Positions 13,201-28,200 of a DNA stretch of 64,000 nt are shown piece after piece. Origin of the DNA: Leptidea sinapis. Its lineage: Eukaryota; Arthropoda; Insecta; Lepidoptera; Pieridae. Location: positions 2,294,001 through 2,358,000 of the forward strand of contig NC_066273.1 of assembly GCF_905404315.1 (NCBI RefSeq), read 5' to 3'. Position numbers and translations under genes: made by a program. Every line of letters starts with the position of its first letter. Position 1 is the first letter of the stretch. The notes beneath the pieces are model-generated. The model was given only the letters and a program-made list of their open reading frames with translations. It did no database searches and was not told where the DNA came from.

Positions 13201-16200
13201 GACTTCCGCTATATTGAGTTATTCGTCAATTTATCGCGCACATACTTATTTTAAGACTTATGGTTTTCTCATGGATGCTATTGTCAGATCTGCACCAAAT
13301 TGCAATGGTCAGCTTTCAAATAAGAATTATCAAAATCGGTTCACCCAGTCTAAAGTTCTGAGGTAACAAACCTAAAAAAAACATACCGACGAATTGAAAC
13401 CTCCTCCTTTTTTTAAGTTGATTAATAAGTATTTTATTATTCTCATACCGAGACCATTCAATTGTCTGATGAACCTATTATTGTTATATTATTTCTAGTT
13501 ATATAATTTTTATATTTCTTATTACTTGCATCATTAACCTGTGCCGTATTTAACATAACATTCTTATCAGTAAATGAAACACCTTAACATTTCCTTTTGA
13601 TATTTTATCGTTAGTAATAAACTATCGCGATATTTCCTTATGGGAAATTTAATAGCCGTCTATGTTGATTTTCGCTTGAGTTGAGCTTTTAATACTGTTA
13701 TGGTAAATTGGCGTAATTTATGTACGTCAAGTAACTGTTTTCGATCTGAATCTACAAATTATATCTATGTACTTATTATTTTGGCTATATGATAAGTAAA
13801 AATTTTATCTGATATAAAACTTCCCGAAATTGGGTTGGAAAAAGTTAGTCAATTCATCGCAGGTTAGTGCGTTCACGTTCATTGTTCTATCCTCTCAATT
13901 TGAGATCACTTCCAAACTCCAAAGAGGAGTCAAGCAACTCTCAATATGGCGAGTCCTCATCAGATTATTCTGATAGAGATTTAAAAATGAATTGCTAAGG
14001 CTAAATAAGGGTGAACCTACCAGTGTTTCTTTTTTCTCTTGAACTTTCTTTTCCTACTTGCATACCAGCAGTAGTTATATCTCTTCGGGATACATTTTGA
14101 TATCGTCTCCGTGTGGCCACACCACAATACTCTGGTCTATCTATTATAGTTGATAGCTTACGGACACCGCGATGGTGCGACTGGTTGCGCCGCCACGGTC
14201 TCCTGGTGAAATATAGCCCTAAACTACTTCAAGTCGCCGCGTGCAAATATATATAGTTCAGCTGCACATGCAGTATAATTTTCACCTGTGGGCGGAAGAT
14301 CCCCCGTGCGACCGTATACAACAAAGAGTGGCTCAATTCACCGACGATCACGTCATTGCTTGATTCTTTAGTGTCGTGTATAGATCTAGGCTCTTTCTAC
14401 ATCTTCTACGGCAAATCGCGATTGTTATTGAACCTTTTTGTCTCGCCCGACCTCTTTGTGGAATCATTTGCCTCCTGCTGAATTCCCGAACCGATAACAC
14501 TTAGGTAACTGAAGCAAACTTTAGAGCATACCCTTAAGGCTGGCAGCGTATTTCTTGACCCTTTGCCACCTCTAATTTATAATCAAAAAAAATGAGAAAT
14601 CAACTAAAACTGTTCAAAGACTCGGTACGTTGATAGATAACACAAGTATGATTAATAAGACTCTAATGATAATGTATAGAGAAGGGTTTTACTGTAAAAC
14701 TGTGTATCTCGCATTTAGTGCTTTGTGTGTCTATAGTAAAATATTGTTTAAAGGGCTTCGTACCTTATAGGTGAAACGAACTCATAGCTCCTTATAGGAT
14801 CACTTTGTTGTCAAGGGATGCAATTGTCAAAGTCATATAAATACGAAAGCGGTGTTTTCTCGGGGTAAATATGTGATCCGGAAGCATTCGGCTGACTACT
14901 ACACTATTTAACTGTTACAAGTAGGTACACTCGATCCGAGTATGATCACGGTCAGCTAGCTGTCGTTACGTCACTGCGATGGCGGCCTGTCCCGATCGTA
15001 ACTTGCGGGGCCTATAATGTTGTTCATTGTTACAGTATGCAGTGACAAACTAACACACAGCCGGAAGGGTCGCACTGTTATGACTGAGGATGAACGGTAC
15101 GAGGCAGTCAGACATTGTAGATACGTTGACGAGGTAAGTGTACTGTAGTTTAAGTTATTAGTTGGGTCATGCATTTTCATCTGGTTATAACTAATGTTTG
15201 TCGGCTGATTTTAATAACAGTAAGGGACGACACGAGCAGGACGTTCAGCTGATGGTCATTGATACGCCCGAATTCAGTGTCGCTACGGATTCTTGAAAAA
15301 CCTTAAAAATGTCACCTTGGGACAAAAGCTACGGTGCCCTTCAGACCGAAACACAATAATGCTTACACATTACTGCGTCACGGCAGAAAAAGTCTTCGTC
15401 GTGGTAGCCATAATCTAGCCGGCCATACCTACTGGTAAATGCCCTAAGTCGCCTCTTACGACACCCTTGGGCTTAGGACTTCCCTATTCTTTTTATGCCC
15501 CGGGGAAGCTCAGGACTTATGTATTAGAAATAGCCATATGAAAGATATTAGAAACATCCCACTGTAGTAGAACAACGTCTTTGTCTAATGCTAAGGTGAA
15601 GCCGATGACCTCAACTAGTATTAGCTATAATATGATGGCTAGATTTAAACTCCTCATTAATAAGGCTATCACATATGAGCTCACAAATTGCTGAATATAT
15701 AAAAACTGTAGTAATAAACGGTGCTTTCTAAAATACACCTAATCTTGTATGGCAATACAAAAAAATATTTATAATATCAACAATTAAAAAAAACTATTCT
15801 AAAACAAAACACACAGACGTACGGACACTATCGCGGGAATAGTCAGGGAAGCTTCCTAGGACCTTAAAACGTCGAGATCTGATGAAAACTCGAATTTCTA
15901 AAAACGGAGTAAAACCAATAACTTCCCGAAATTTCAATTTTCTTAACGGGAAGTTAAAAATAATAAATTGTTAATCCTTCATTAACTTTGTTTTTTTTTT
16001 CGGTACGTTGTAGAGAGATTTTGCCTCATACCTTCAAACTTCTCTCGTGGAAATAGCTAACTTTAGCCTTCACAAATTGCATAAAAAACATTGCCTAATT
16101 TCTGTATAATTTCCCTCGCACGCTTTCCATTGGGCACATAAGAGCTTGTCACGTCTTTTTTTTCATTTATAACGTCGTCGTTGTTATAATCACGCTGAAT

Positions 16201-19200
16201 CGTTTCTTAAAGACAATGAGTTGTTTTGATGAACAAGATTCTTGATAGCATTGTTTTGTGTTTAACAACTCGGTCAGTCGTTTATGAGCGAGTGTTATAA
16301 TTGTAAAATGTATGCCAAGATTGGTTATTTTTAAAACTACATTTTTGATCGGTCAACTGTACAGTTTATATTTATAGCTTCACGTTTCATGAATTGAAAA
16401 GCGTTAGTCTATTCTGTTATGTTCGGAATATCACTTTTGTTTGGTGCTAAATGTAATTGAAAGTCTATGCTCCCGAAACTATCTTCGATTCTTCCACTCC
16501 TTCGTTCATCCACCCTTTTATGTTATACTTATCTATTGTAAAGTTTTTTTTGCTAATTTTATAACTATGTACTATTAACCAGAGTTACCTACTTATTTTA
16601 TTTATAAGGTTTATTTACAATCACAATAATACACACAAATATAAAAATTGGAACCAAGAACTAGGAACTAAATGTAGTGCTTACCTACAAATAAACACAG
16701 CATGCACAGAAATAATTTATTTTAGGTATTATATAGAATAAGTTAAGAATTAAACAGTTTTTTTTAATTAAAACATGAGTAGGTTACATAGTTATGTATA
16801 ACTAACCGTGTACGGTTAGGTACATTAATTTTCCAATTGTAACATTATAAAAAATTACCAATGTTGGTGCAAATGGTCAAACGGAGTTTGGCTAAGCAAT
16901 CAGCAAAAATGTGAATATCAGCTACGCTATAAGAAATTAAAATTTTACATAACCGTGGGACTGGGGAATTGGTACCTAGGATCGTTCGATGAAGTGGAGG
17001 ACAAAGTGGAGTAATACGTTTACGTGGAATTGTTATTGGTACTCTTAGACTAAATTTATTTAGCAATTTGGGCACTCGATAAAGCCGTACAATAGTTTAT
17101 GAGTAAACAGAGGATCCAGAAGTTCTCTACGTTCATCCAATGTGGTCATTTTTAAGAAGGTTTTCAAAAATGGTGAAGAAAAGTAGTTTTTTTGTCGAAA
17201 GTCACACCAAGATCCTTAATAACTTCCAAAGTTTCTAAAGTATGTTCTCTTATATGGTATTTGTACGTAACATAGCTCTACTCTTACATTAAATATTATT
17301 ATTATGATAAATGTACGATTCCGATGTTTTTAAATGACGTTTCCCAAGAAATTTTTGGCCTCGCACAGCTACTATGTTGAATCATCTGCTGCCTGCAATA
17401 TTTGATACGCATAGGATCTTGAAGTTTAGAGCATACCCCTTACCTTTGGTTTTGCTGATTTCCTTGGGCGGCTGCGGAATGACTGTTTTCAATTGCCATT
17501 AAGTGACCCTCTTACCCAGCTCCGCCTTTTATATGTATATAATCTGAAATCGACTAAAATTGAGCAACATCCCAGTGCGTTTATACAACAACCCTTTTAC
17601 GTATATGTGAGAATAGGCAAGTAATATTAGTATTACAAGAAATCCTGGTAAAATCAGTGCGTCAATCATCAAGACCTAATGAGTGAAGATAAATAGTCAG
17701 TAGGTATTTATTATAAAGGAAACAAATCAAAATAATAAGGTATAGCCTTACTTTCCTACGCAAAGGAGCGGTTTCACTGAATCTCTCACGCTAACGGTGT
17801 TTATAGTGACGCATTTATTGACGCTGTTAGAGTGTATTAAAATGTTATTCTGGGACTTTGTACCTCAATAGCAATAGCAAAAGCAAATAGACTGTCTTAA
17901 ATTCATTTTTCTATACAATATTTTAGCCGTGAATCTACTAAAGTTATTATTATATTTATAAGTATTGGATATTTTTGTGACACGTACGTTATCACAGTAA
18001 GTGCTAAAATTCCAAATTGTTAGGCACAAGAACATTACTGAGCTCTTAAATATTTAATTTTATTTACTATGAAAGTGTTAGGTGTCTGTTTGTACCTTGA
18101 CATGGATAACACACCACTTGCCAGTACAACATTGTTATTTGATTTAAAATGATAATTACATTACAGTCCTCACCCTGAACCCCAATAAACCTACTTCCTC
18201 ACGGACGACCCCTATTGCTAACGTTGAAGCCAAGTTTAATGTTATTACGAGGTAGTTTAAAATATAAGCCATTTTATAGTTGCTATGCGTGCTATCATTT
18301 ATTTATTTGGAGAGGTTGTGTCTAGTCCTAATGAGTCCTAGTAACAGCGCGTTCAGAATTGAACTATTGTGGTCGCCACTTATATTTATAGTTCGTCGTC
18401 AAGCCCTGCCGCTTTTACGAACCGCAGTATCTTCTTGACGCGAGTATTACAAAAAGCATCTGGGAGTAGGGTGTAGTCGCCGCATATTGAGCCACAATCT
18501 CAGATGAGATGAAGTGGCGTTTCACCGGCCTCAAGGCAAAATTGCAAGTTTTTTCGTCGCGTGGTATACTTATATCCTATACAAAAATTTAGGAAGCAAT
18601 ATGATAGCAAAGTGTGTGCGCGCAAAATTAAATTACGTGTGATTGAAGAAACACTATTTGTTTTATTGGCTATTTTTGTTGTTCTCGCAAAGGCCTATGT
18701 GGCTCATTTTTTTAACTGCCGACGAACTGAAGATTCGGGAAGTTATTGGGATTTAGCCTGTTTTTCGAAAATCGAGTTTTCATCAGATCACGTTTTAACG
18801 TGATTGCGTCCGTACATCTGTATGTTTATGTGTGTATGGATACTATTATAACTTTTTAACGGCTCGACCGATTTCGTCGCGGTTGGCGAATTTTGGCATT
18901 CGAAAGGGCTTGACCAAACTTAGATTTTGAATACAATTTGGACCGGGAGATTTTAAGAAACCTCAAAAAAATTAAGGAATATTTTTTATACTACTTTACC
19001 GATCGATTCCAAAAAAAACTCTTCACATCAAAAAACCACGTCGGTCAAAATCGGTTGATTCGTTCGTGAGTTACCTATCATTGACGAAAGAAAACTGAAA
19101 AAAGTGTTTTTTTTTATATATAATTACTTCGAAACTACGAGTTCGATCCGCCAACCGCGTGAATATCTATTCATTCATTCAAAAACTATTGCCCTTTGAA

Positions 19201-22200
19201 ATTAAAAAACAAATAGTGTTTTATTAAGCTTTTGCCAGACTTTTGAGCACGAGCAGCTCAAAACCATAGAACAGGTAACTCTCTGAGCTCGAAGAGCTCA
19301 AAATTGTTATAAGTACAAGTTGAAGCGTTTAGTTATGGAATTAGCGGGAAGTTGCAGTGCCATCCCTTTAGTTTCAACCGTTTTCAAATTTTTTTATAAA
19401 GTTTGCTGTGACTCTCACTTTTAATGAAATTGTTATTCATTTTAAAGAAAACCAAATTATAATAATCGTTTAATTTTGTTTATATACCTACGTATACATC
19501 ATACGATTTCCCTAAATAGGAACTTTACCTCATTACAATGAACTGAACCGTCAATTTGTCTCACAAGAAGACGAAATTTAACTTTCTTACGTAATGTCGC
19601 TTCGAACCTTTTTTCGTTTTGTTTTTAAAATAGGACTACAGGTCAGCCTTAAGGTCGTTTCTAGACCACTAAAGAGGCTATTCCATAAAAAGAGATCTCA
19701 ATCTAGCTGGGAACATTCTTTATGGCCCGATACAATTGAAAGAACTGTGCAATACTGATACTGCAACGAGTATATAGAACAAAGAGCCGTTGTAAAAGAA
19801 TCTGTAACACAGATGACCATGACGCTTCAATGACGACACTTGTTGATCTAAATGCCAAAGTAAGACGAGCTGAGTCTACAGCCTGTCAAGTAAATGTAAT
19901 CCGCGCGTCATCGTTTCCCAGTGAATGTCGTAATAATTGTTCGTTGGTTTCAACATTCATTGTGCTTTATTCTTCCTTAGTTTTGTTTCTATCGCTTATG
20001 TTTCACTTCCAAAACAAAATGGCCGCAAGCAGAGGTTGCGATGATTATAATAAACAATTCCGCTCCAGTTAAGTGTGAGCAAGTTTATTTTTTCGAATCA
20101 ATTTTACGTTATTTTAAAGGAAATTTTGTAAGGAATTGAAAAAAAATTGTTGTAGTTGTAAACAGGTATATCATTGTTAATTATTTATAGTCAACTGTTT
20201 TATTTTTATTTTAAAACACAATGGAAGTTTTATATTTGCTATTTACGATCAACCATGGTTGCCAGTTAAAAAAATACCGCAAGTAGAGGTTGCCATGATT
20301 GCTCCAGATTAGTGTTTTTTTTTATAGAAAAGTAGGACAAACGAGCGTACAGGTCACCTTGTGTTAAGTGATCACCGCAAGGTTTATAGCGTGTCGTGCG
20401 ACAGGAATCAGGTGAAACAGCAAAATTCTTTATATCATGATGCAATAAAAAAACTAAAATACACTAATTTGGCAACATAAGTGTACTCTAGTATTGTTTT
20501 AAAGACGCATTTTAATCTCATTTGTGCGACCAGGTCAGTTTTATATGTGTGATTCGAAAACCGGCGTGTGAAACTGAAATCTCTCGTCATTTAAAGTTTA
20601 GTTGATTTTTACCTTTTCTGTATTCTGTGTGATAAACCGTAAATATTTTGGGTTTTGAAAGATTATTTGTTTGAACCAAGGTGCCTTTAAGAGTGCACCT
20701 CGCCAATATGTACTCAAAGGATGGATGTATCATCAGTAAAAAATACAATCTTATGATTGTCGTCTACCACAAAACAAATTTCTTGAAATAAGTAGAGAAA
20801 CAAGACAAGTCCGAGAATAGAACCTTGTGGAACACCCATTCCTCCAGAACATAGGTTCTCAACGTGGGCGATAACGCCCCCTTGCGGGCGTTTGAAACTT
20901 TCGGGGGGGCAGTAGAAGACCCCAGAGAATATTAGGGGGCATTGAGATGGCGCAGGTGGGGCGTGGGTCGATTAAAAAATATAGTCTAAAAAGGCAAAAA
21001 AATACACAAAAAAATACTCTAGAAAAAAAACATATTCTCAAAGTGGGCGGTGAGCAAAATAAGGTTGAGAAACTATGCTCCAGAATAACTCATTGAACGT
21101 GTCCGTGTCAATGCGTTTCTCAAAGTTTTTGAATGAGGGTAAATCGGAATCGGATCAGTGTCATACATTCTTCACAATAGCTGACGTGTCACAAAGTGTT
21201 AGTCTCATCCGGGTAGTGAGGTATATAATTATGATTTCAATTCATTTAATCATTTATTACTCATATTTTTTTCATTGTGTTAACTAAAACAAGAAACATT
21301 TTTCAGATCTAAACAATTTTTTATTTTTAAAGTGATATCCCTCAAATCTGGGAGTAAATGAACAAATCAAATTCAAATTTGAAAAAGCGACATGCAAAGT
21401 CAATTTCGTAATGTGCAAATATTGGGGTTGAGCAGGTTATCAATTGTAAAGTAGATCATGTAGATGAAGCCATAACCTAGAGAGTTGAACAAGACATACC
21501 AAAGTACCTTTACGACCTATGCGAACTCGTCCGGTTGGCTCAGTTGGAAAGAGAGCTCGGACGGAACCTCGGAGGTCGCAGGTTCTAGTCTAGCATAGTT
21601 CATAAATTTTGGTTACTTTCACTTGTAAATTTTTTCAGCTTGCTGAACAATTATATTTGGCATGGATCACCACTAATAGCGTAGTAAATTTGCTAATTTT
21701 TATTTTAAATCGACTCGATTGTCGACCGAGCTACCGGTAAATAGCTCTTAAGATCGCCTTTCATCAAACATTTTCACTTTGGAATTCTTTTAATCAAAGA
21801 AAACAACCTCGTATTGAAATTAGCGCTACATTTGTTACGTCGATTTAACAACATTAGCTGATAATTGATAAGACAAAATGCACCTCTAGACTAGTTTTAT
21901 CAAATTTACACTGAACCGACCTTGATTAAAACTGGATAAAGATCTAGAGAGCTCAGACATGCTGTATGTAGGTGTAGGTTGCATATTAAAACATATCACT
22001 CACCCAATATAATATATCTACTAAATTATTATTTTATTATTATTTTTCTAAGCGGCACTACGATTGCGCTCGTCACCTTGAGACATAAGATGTTAAGTCT
22101 CATTTGCCCAGTAATTTCACTAGCAACGGCGCCCTTCAGACCGAAACACAATAATGTTTATACATTTCTGCTTCTAAGAGCTAATTTCAAGTGTGGCTGA

Positions 22201-25200
22201 CTGCTTATGACTTGTCAATCAACATCGATTACAGTAACAATAGATACGCTCTGTTTGTATATACCATAGTATATTGTAAGTTTATGGTTTATATAGTCCT
22301 TACACCAGAAAACTAATAACTTCCAAATGATTTGAGTTTTTCTTTAGTATTAATTCAGCCAATATTCGTCTTTAAACAATTCGACACTTGTTACGCCTCT
22401 AGACGAGGCATCCTCAGGACGTGTTGACTCGCCAAAATCTTGGCGATAATAATTTGGATAATTATGGATTTCCGAATAATTTGGATAATTATGGATTTGA
22501 GAACAGATTCCATTGTGGCGTCCGCATTAGCGTTGTACTGCTAAAACCAACAGCTGCCGCTAACAGTTACTATGTTTTTAGATCGTGTTAACTGATTGTC
22601 CAACGTTGTTAACGGAATCGACGGGAACTGAATATAGTTTGTTTAAGTTCTGTTCAATGAATAAAACATTTAATTCATGGCACAATTTAACCTACTCCGG
22701 CATCCCCTGCTTGTGAAAATAATTATATAATGTAGATTTGAATGAACAATTATCTTCTGCTTATGAGGCTTCTTAGGGCATGTCCGGTGTTATGGTCCCT
22801 TGTATAATGAAGTAGCAGTAAGGGGAAATATTGGTATATAATACGAGTGAAATACTTGTTATATTTTCAGGTGTTACGCGGCGCGCCCTGGGAATACGAT
22901 GATGAGTTTCTGGAGACGAACAAGATTGACTTCTTGGCCCACGACGACATACCCTTCACTACCGAGGACTGCGAAGATACCTACGCTATCATTAAGGCCA
23001 AGGACATGTTTGTAGCCACGGAGAGGACAGAAGGTAAGTGGTGGACAGGATGTTCACTTGATTACATTGCATTACAATGCAGTGCTGCTCAGGGTTCTTG
23101 AAAAACTCGAAAATCTGAGTTATTTTGCTTGGTATATTGTTATGGGGCAGTGCAGCCAGAGTATATAGAACACTTATGCTATTTACGACACTTTCCTACA
23201 TAGAATGGGAGCAAATATATCTCTGTTTATATAAATCTATGCCTACTGTGTGCTGATAGAATCCAAGTTTTTTAAGTTTTTTTTATAGGCTTTAAGATGC
23301 CATGTCTATTTATCCATAGTTCAATCATTTTTTATGTATAGAAAAATTGTGGGTACCTAATTCCTTACACTGGAAAACTATCAAGTTAAATAAAAATAAT
23401 ACTATTCAAAACTATTTGAAATGAGTTTAGAACGTTTACAAATAGGCACCTACTACTAAACGCCTGTGATAAATTTTTAACGTAAAGCAAAAGAAATGTT
23501 GGTCGATAGTGAACGTACAGATCTGTCGTGATAATGGTTATATCAATACAAATTGTTTAACGGCCGTTTCCAGTATACTATCTACAGATAGAGATAAATT
23601 ACTACCTTCTACTGTCAGTAATTAGCTGTCAATAATCTGAAGCTGTCCCAATATACCCGATAAGTAATTCTTATCGCCTTATATTGAGACGCGTGAATTG
23701 CAATTTCCATACAAACTTCTATCGCTGGTAGGCTATAACGTCGCGGTCGTCCCATTGACAGACATCGTGTACGGATAAGGTGAGTTACTGTCGATAAGTC
23801 TATTGGCACAGAAAAGTCAACGATAGTTACGTTTTTTATCTCAAGTGAGATATAGACTGAATGTTGGGAACAGTCGTAAGTTAACTCCTATAATACTCTT
23901 TATTTTTTACTAGTTGACCTGAAAGACTTTGTTCTGTATATAATAAATAAAATAATGTTTTTTATTAATTTGTCAATAATATATCATAACAGCAAGAATT
24001 ATTTTGTAAAATATGCTCCCTGTTGTTATAATTAAATTGTTTCACAGCAGAACTGTCAAACCGTGCGTCAATAAATTCTCTAATAGAAAATATGTCCATA
24101 CAAAACAAATATCGGACGACAGGGGACACATCAAAGGAAAAACTAAATTGTTGTTTTTATTTTATTCCGAGCATTTTCATATTTATTCATTCCTTTTAAA
24201 CCTTCTCTGGACTTCCACAAATGATTCAAGACCAAAATTAGCCAAATCGGTCCAGCCGTTCCCGAGTTTTAGCGAGACTAACGAACAGCAATTCATTTTC
24301 ATATATATAGATATGTTAATAGTTTGTACCCATTTAGAGAAATAAAAGAGAACTTATGTATTGGTTTACTTAAATCATCAACTTACCTTTATTTATTTCA
24401 TTGAGTTTAAGCTAATGTCATGTCAATGTCAAATATTTAATATAAACCTTCACGCTATATTGCGTCGTCACTCGTGAATGCGTAGGATTCTGTTTATTTT
24501 AGTATTTCTAATCTGTTGTCAGAATAAATATCTACTTTTTTTTAATTACAAATTATTAGTTAGTTTATATATATAGTTACATTTATATCCAACGAGACTG
24601 ATCTCGTGGCAGAATTTGGCGAGACAACATGTCCTGAGATGCCTCGTGTAGAGGCGAAACACGTGTAAAATTGTTTTAAAACAAATATTTGCGGAATTTA
24701 CACTAAAGAAAACTGAAATCATTTGTATAATTATGGATTTCCGCAAAGTAACGCCTACTTCAATAAAGTTACATGAACGGTTTTCCTAAACTTGAATGAA
24801 ATGAGACACAAGGCAGTCCGCGCGTTAAAAGTAAAATTGGTGTTTATATGACAGATAATATATTAATTTTATTATATCTATGTTATCTGTGTGAAAATAG
24901 AATAGAGAGTTATGTTATCAAAGGAAAAATATATCTGTTTTCTCACCATCCTGTCAAAGCTATCTGAGACGATTTTAGAGTTCTGACACTCTCAAATATG
25001 ATTGTTTTTATTCATACGACTTGTTGATCTATGTTTAAATTAAATAAACCAAGAACCGAAACTCAGTCTGCGAACTCTTCTCAGGCATACATACAAAATT
25101 TGTAATTTACAAATTTTCGGTAATATATACTACATAATACATTAGGTACGTATACGTAGCATAAGAGTTATTTATAATATGTGACTAACGGCCGTTTTCA

Positions 25201-28200
25201 ATAACGTATCTCTAGTTACAGATATATATATTGCTATCACCGTTTAATGACAAGATCTTATCTATCCATAGTTATGTCCAATATAGTTATATTATTAGTT
25301 ACAGTCCAATGCTTTCTGTCGATAGGTTATTGATCTGCAACTAGGCATAAAAGGATATATTTGACTACCTCTAGTAACTTAAACTAAGGATAGATAGGTT
25401 ATTGAAAACGACTGTAAGAGTCTCGCTACGGGAAAAACTCAAGTTGATAAACATTACCCTTGCCCTTCCCTTTAAATACACACACATATATATATGGATA
25501 ATATAATGTATGTTAGAAAATATATTACTTAATTCAAGAAGAAACAATGAACTGTAGTTGCTGTGTAATAGATTTGCAAGGGTTAATAATAAAATAGCAG
25601 ACAGTATACCAACACCCACTGAGCACTAATGTAATGATGATGAATGAGGCAGAGGAGCCTCAGTACAGTAGATTATATAGAGGATTGGTTCTTGTCTGTT
25701 AAAATTGTATAGTACCTAATTATATTGAGTAGGCTAAGTTGGTGTATAAATAAAAGGATGGCCTGGCAGTTTCTTATCAGTTCTTTCCACTCACTTCCTA
25801 TGGTAAATAAATATAATTCTTAATTATTCATACCTACAGGGTACGCATAAAAGTTTCGGACCTTCGAATATAAATCAAATTTAAATATTTTTATTCTGGA
25901 CTAGCTGACCCGACAGACGTTGTTCTGTATATAGTAAATAAAATAATGTTTTTATATGAATTTGTCAATAATATTTCATAACATCAAGAATTGCTAAGTA
26001 AAAATGCACCCTGTTGTTGTAACGAAATTGTTTCACAGCATAACTGTCAAACCGTTGCGTCAATAAATTCGACGGGGTACGCATCAAAGGAAGAACAAAT
26101 TTGTTATTTTTATTTAATTCCGAGCATTTTACTATTTATTTACCTTTTAAACCTTCCATGTATTTCCACAAATAATTCAAGACCAAAATTAGCCAAATCG
26201 GTCCAGCCGTTCTCGAGTTTTAGCGAGACTAACGAACATAAATTCATTTTTATATATATAGATTTAAAAATTCTTATGAAAAATAACAATCTCCCACCCA
26301 TTCGGTATAGAAAAGCCTATGAATCTAAAATAAACGCTCGCAAGAGTTATTAAAATTATAGCACAATTAAATCTATCCATATCATGAAATAGCTCGGTGG
26401 TAATTGCTACATTCTTAGATGTGTTATCGTTTATGATGTCATTTACACAGATACCAACCTCACAAACGTATTTTAATGATAATTCTTTTGAATTACGCAA
26501 TTCAATGTTATCTTTTTATTATTATTTCTCAGAGATGTATTCTTTTGTCGTCTTCCATAATTCTTCACCAACTCTGTCACTATTGACCATAATAGACAAA
26601 GTTTATAAATCATAGATTTTTCCAAAAAATATTGCAAGTGTACAACTTAATCTGTTTGACAGGTTGTTATGTTTCTAGAGTGATAACCCTCACTTCTAGG
26701 ATTAATACACAAATAAAATTTGAAAAACAAAATTTTATGAACGATGCGCGACTCGGGATGAGAGTCGAACAAAGCATACAAGATTTTATGACGACACGTC
26801 ACTCGAACGGTTAGCTCACTGGCACGGAATGCCAGAGGTCGTGGGTTCGAGTCCCGCATGGTTCATAAAAGTTTGTTTTTCAAATTTTATTTGTGTATCA
26901 ATCCTAGAAGTGAGGGTTATCACTTTAATAACATAACAAATTGTTTAGATTTACAAGAGCGACATCTCAAGTCAATTTCCTAATATGCAAATATTGGGGT
27001 TGAGCAGGTTACCAAGTAGATCCTGTAGATCATAGTTTCTCAACCTTATTTTGATCACCGCCCACTTTGAGAATATGTTTTTTTCTAGAGTATTTTCGTG
27101 TATTTTGTTGCCTTTTTAGAGTATTTTTTTTTATCTACCCACGCCCCATGTGCGCCATCTCAATGTCCCTAATTTTCTCAGGGTCTTCTACTGCCCACGG
27201 GGGCGTTATCGCCCACGTTGAGAACCTATACTGTAGATGAAGCCACAACCTTAGAGTTGAAAAAAGCATACAAGATTTTATGACGATACGTCACGCTATT
27301 GGTCGTGGTTTCGAGTCCCGCTTCGTTCGTAAAATTTTGTTTTTCAAATTTTATTTCTGTTTGACAGGGTTTTAGGATGCGTCATCGTTCTGTTATATTG
27401 TTTCAGTGTGACCGCAATAGCGTGCGAACTATTCGCACGGGTCTAGCATGATAATAATATTATATAAATGTAGCATGTGTAACCTAGACCTAATTAATAT
27501 AGCATCGTAGGCGATATTTTGCAACACGACCTTGCAATTAGTTTATTACAAATGAAATGGTGTATGCTTATCGTCAAATGCGTGTCATTAAAATCGGACA
27601 AGCTATAATCAAAATTCCGATATAAATTATCGAAGAAATTTTGCGGTAGCGAGTGAAACGAAACACAAGTCATTCACGGACGAGTAAAAAAAGAAGGACT
27701 CCGCGCCGATATTAGCAAGTGAAGCTCCGTTATGCTAGTGTGTGTGCGGTTACGGGGGATACTAGTTACACAATTTTTTCTCCCTTAAATAATCATATAT
27801 GGCCACAAATACTTATATAGTATCGTTTTTACACTTTTTCACAACGCACGACGGCATTTTTAAAATATTTTATTGAGACGCAAACTGATCTGTCACAAAC
27901 GATGACAATTCTCATAATGGCCGCCTATCAGCCTGTAGCAGTGTAAGTGTGTGCGTGGGGCTATGTATTTACACGTTAATAGGCTTGTTTTGGTGTTACA
28001 CTGATATGTAAGGTGACACGGAGTCCTTATTTTTTTTACTAGTCCGTGATGTCATTAATACTTTTTTTACCCTCTTAAATCAATTTAGAAATTGATTTCC
28101 ATAGAAATATTTTACTCATGTATTTATACGAAATTATTGACATAATTTCGGCCCGATTAACAACTATCCAAAAAGTTGTTATTCGATGTATTTTCTGACA

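Larger units (their letters stand above)
4267..15035 (+). other. PCYT1A: CCT intron, 10.8 kb, repeat-filled
   Basis: It contains the repeats listed separately between 4436 and 14590. Unassigned parts are AT-rich. The end of a common lepidopteran repeat with 'gaattgaaacctcctccttt' lies at about 13260-13425, and a fragment of what may be its other end ('aaaacaaccgactgaaaaaac') lies near 12428-12450. I see no coding exon skipped here: the exons on both sides join in phase and match the family without a gap. Confidence 0.7.
15134..22870 (+). other. PCYT1A: CCT intron, 7.7 kb
   Basis: It holds the repeats listed from 15222 to 22510. A further common lepidopteran repeat with 'aagtcgcctcttacgacacc' and 'ttctttttatgccccgggga' lies at about 15420-15515. 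Apart from those pieces, 15520-17330 and 19330-20310 show only AT-rich sequence without supported features. Confidence 0.7.

Noticed and set aside
24013..24345. 110-codon open frame, with similar frames in 25991-26353 and 63297-63551
   Set aside because: All lie inside family-B repeat copies and share the same phrase (RPKLAKSVQPF) only because the repeat is shared. Most of each copy shows frame breaks, and no coding signal is seen.
26801..26870. Intact-looking A and B boxes suggesting a functional tRNA gene
   Set aside because: No proper D-stem partner or seven-base anticodon loop can be drawn, and related broken copies occur at 21530 and 27290. It is a tRNA-derived repeat.
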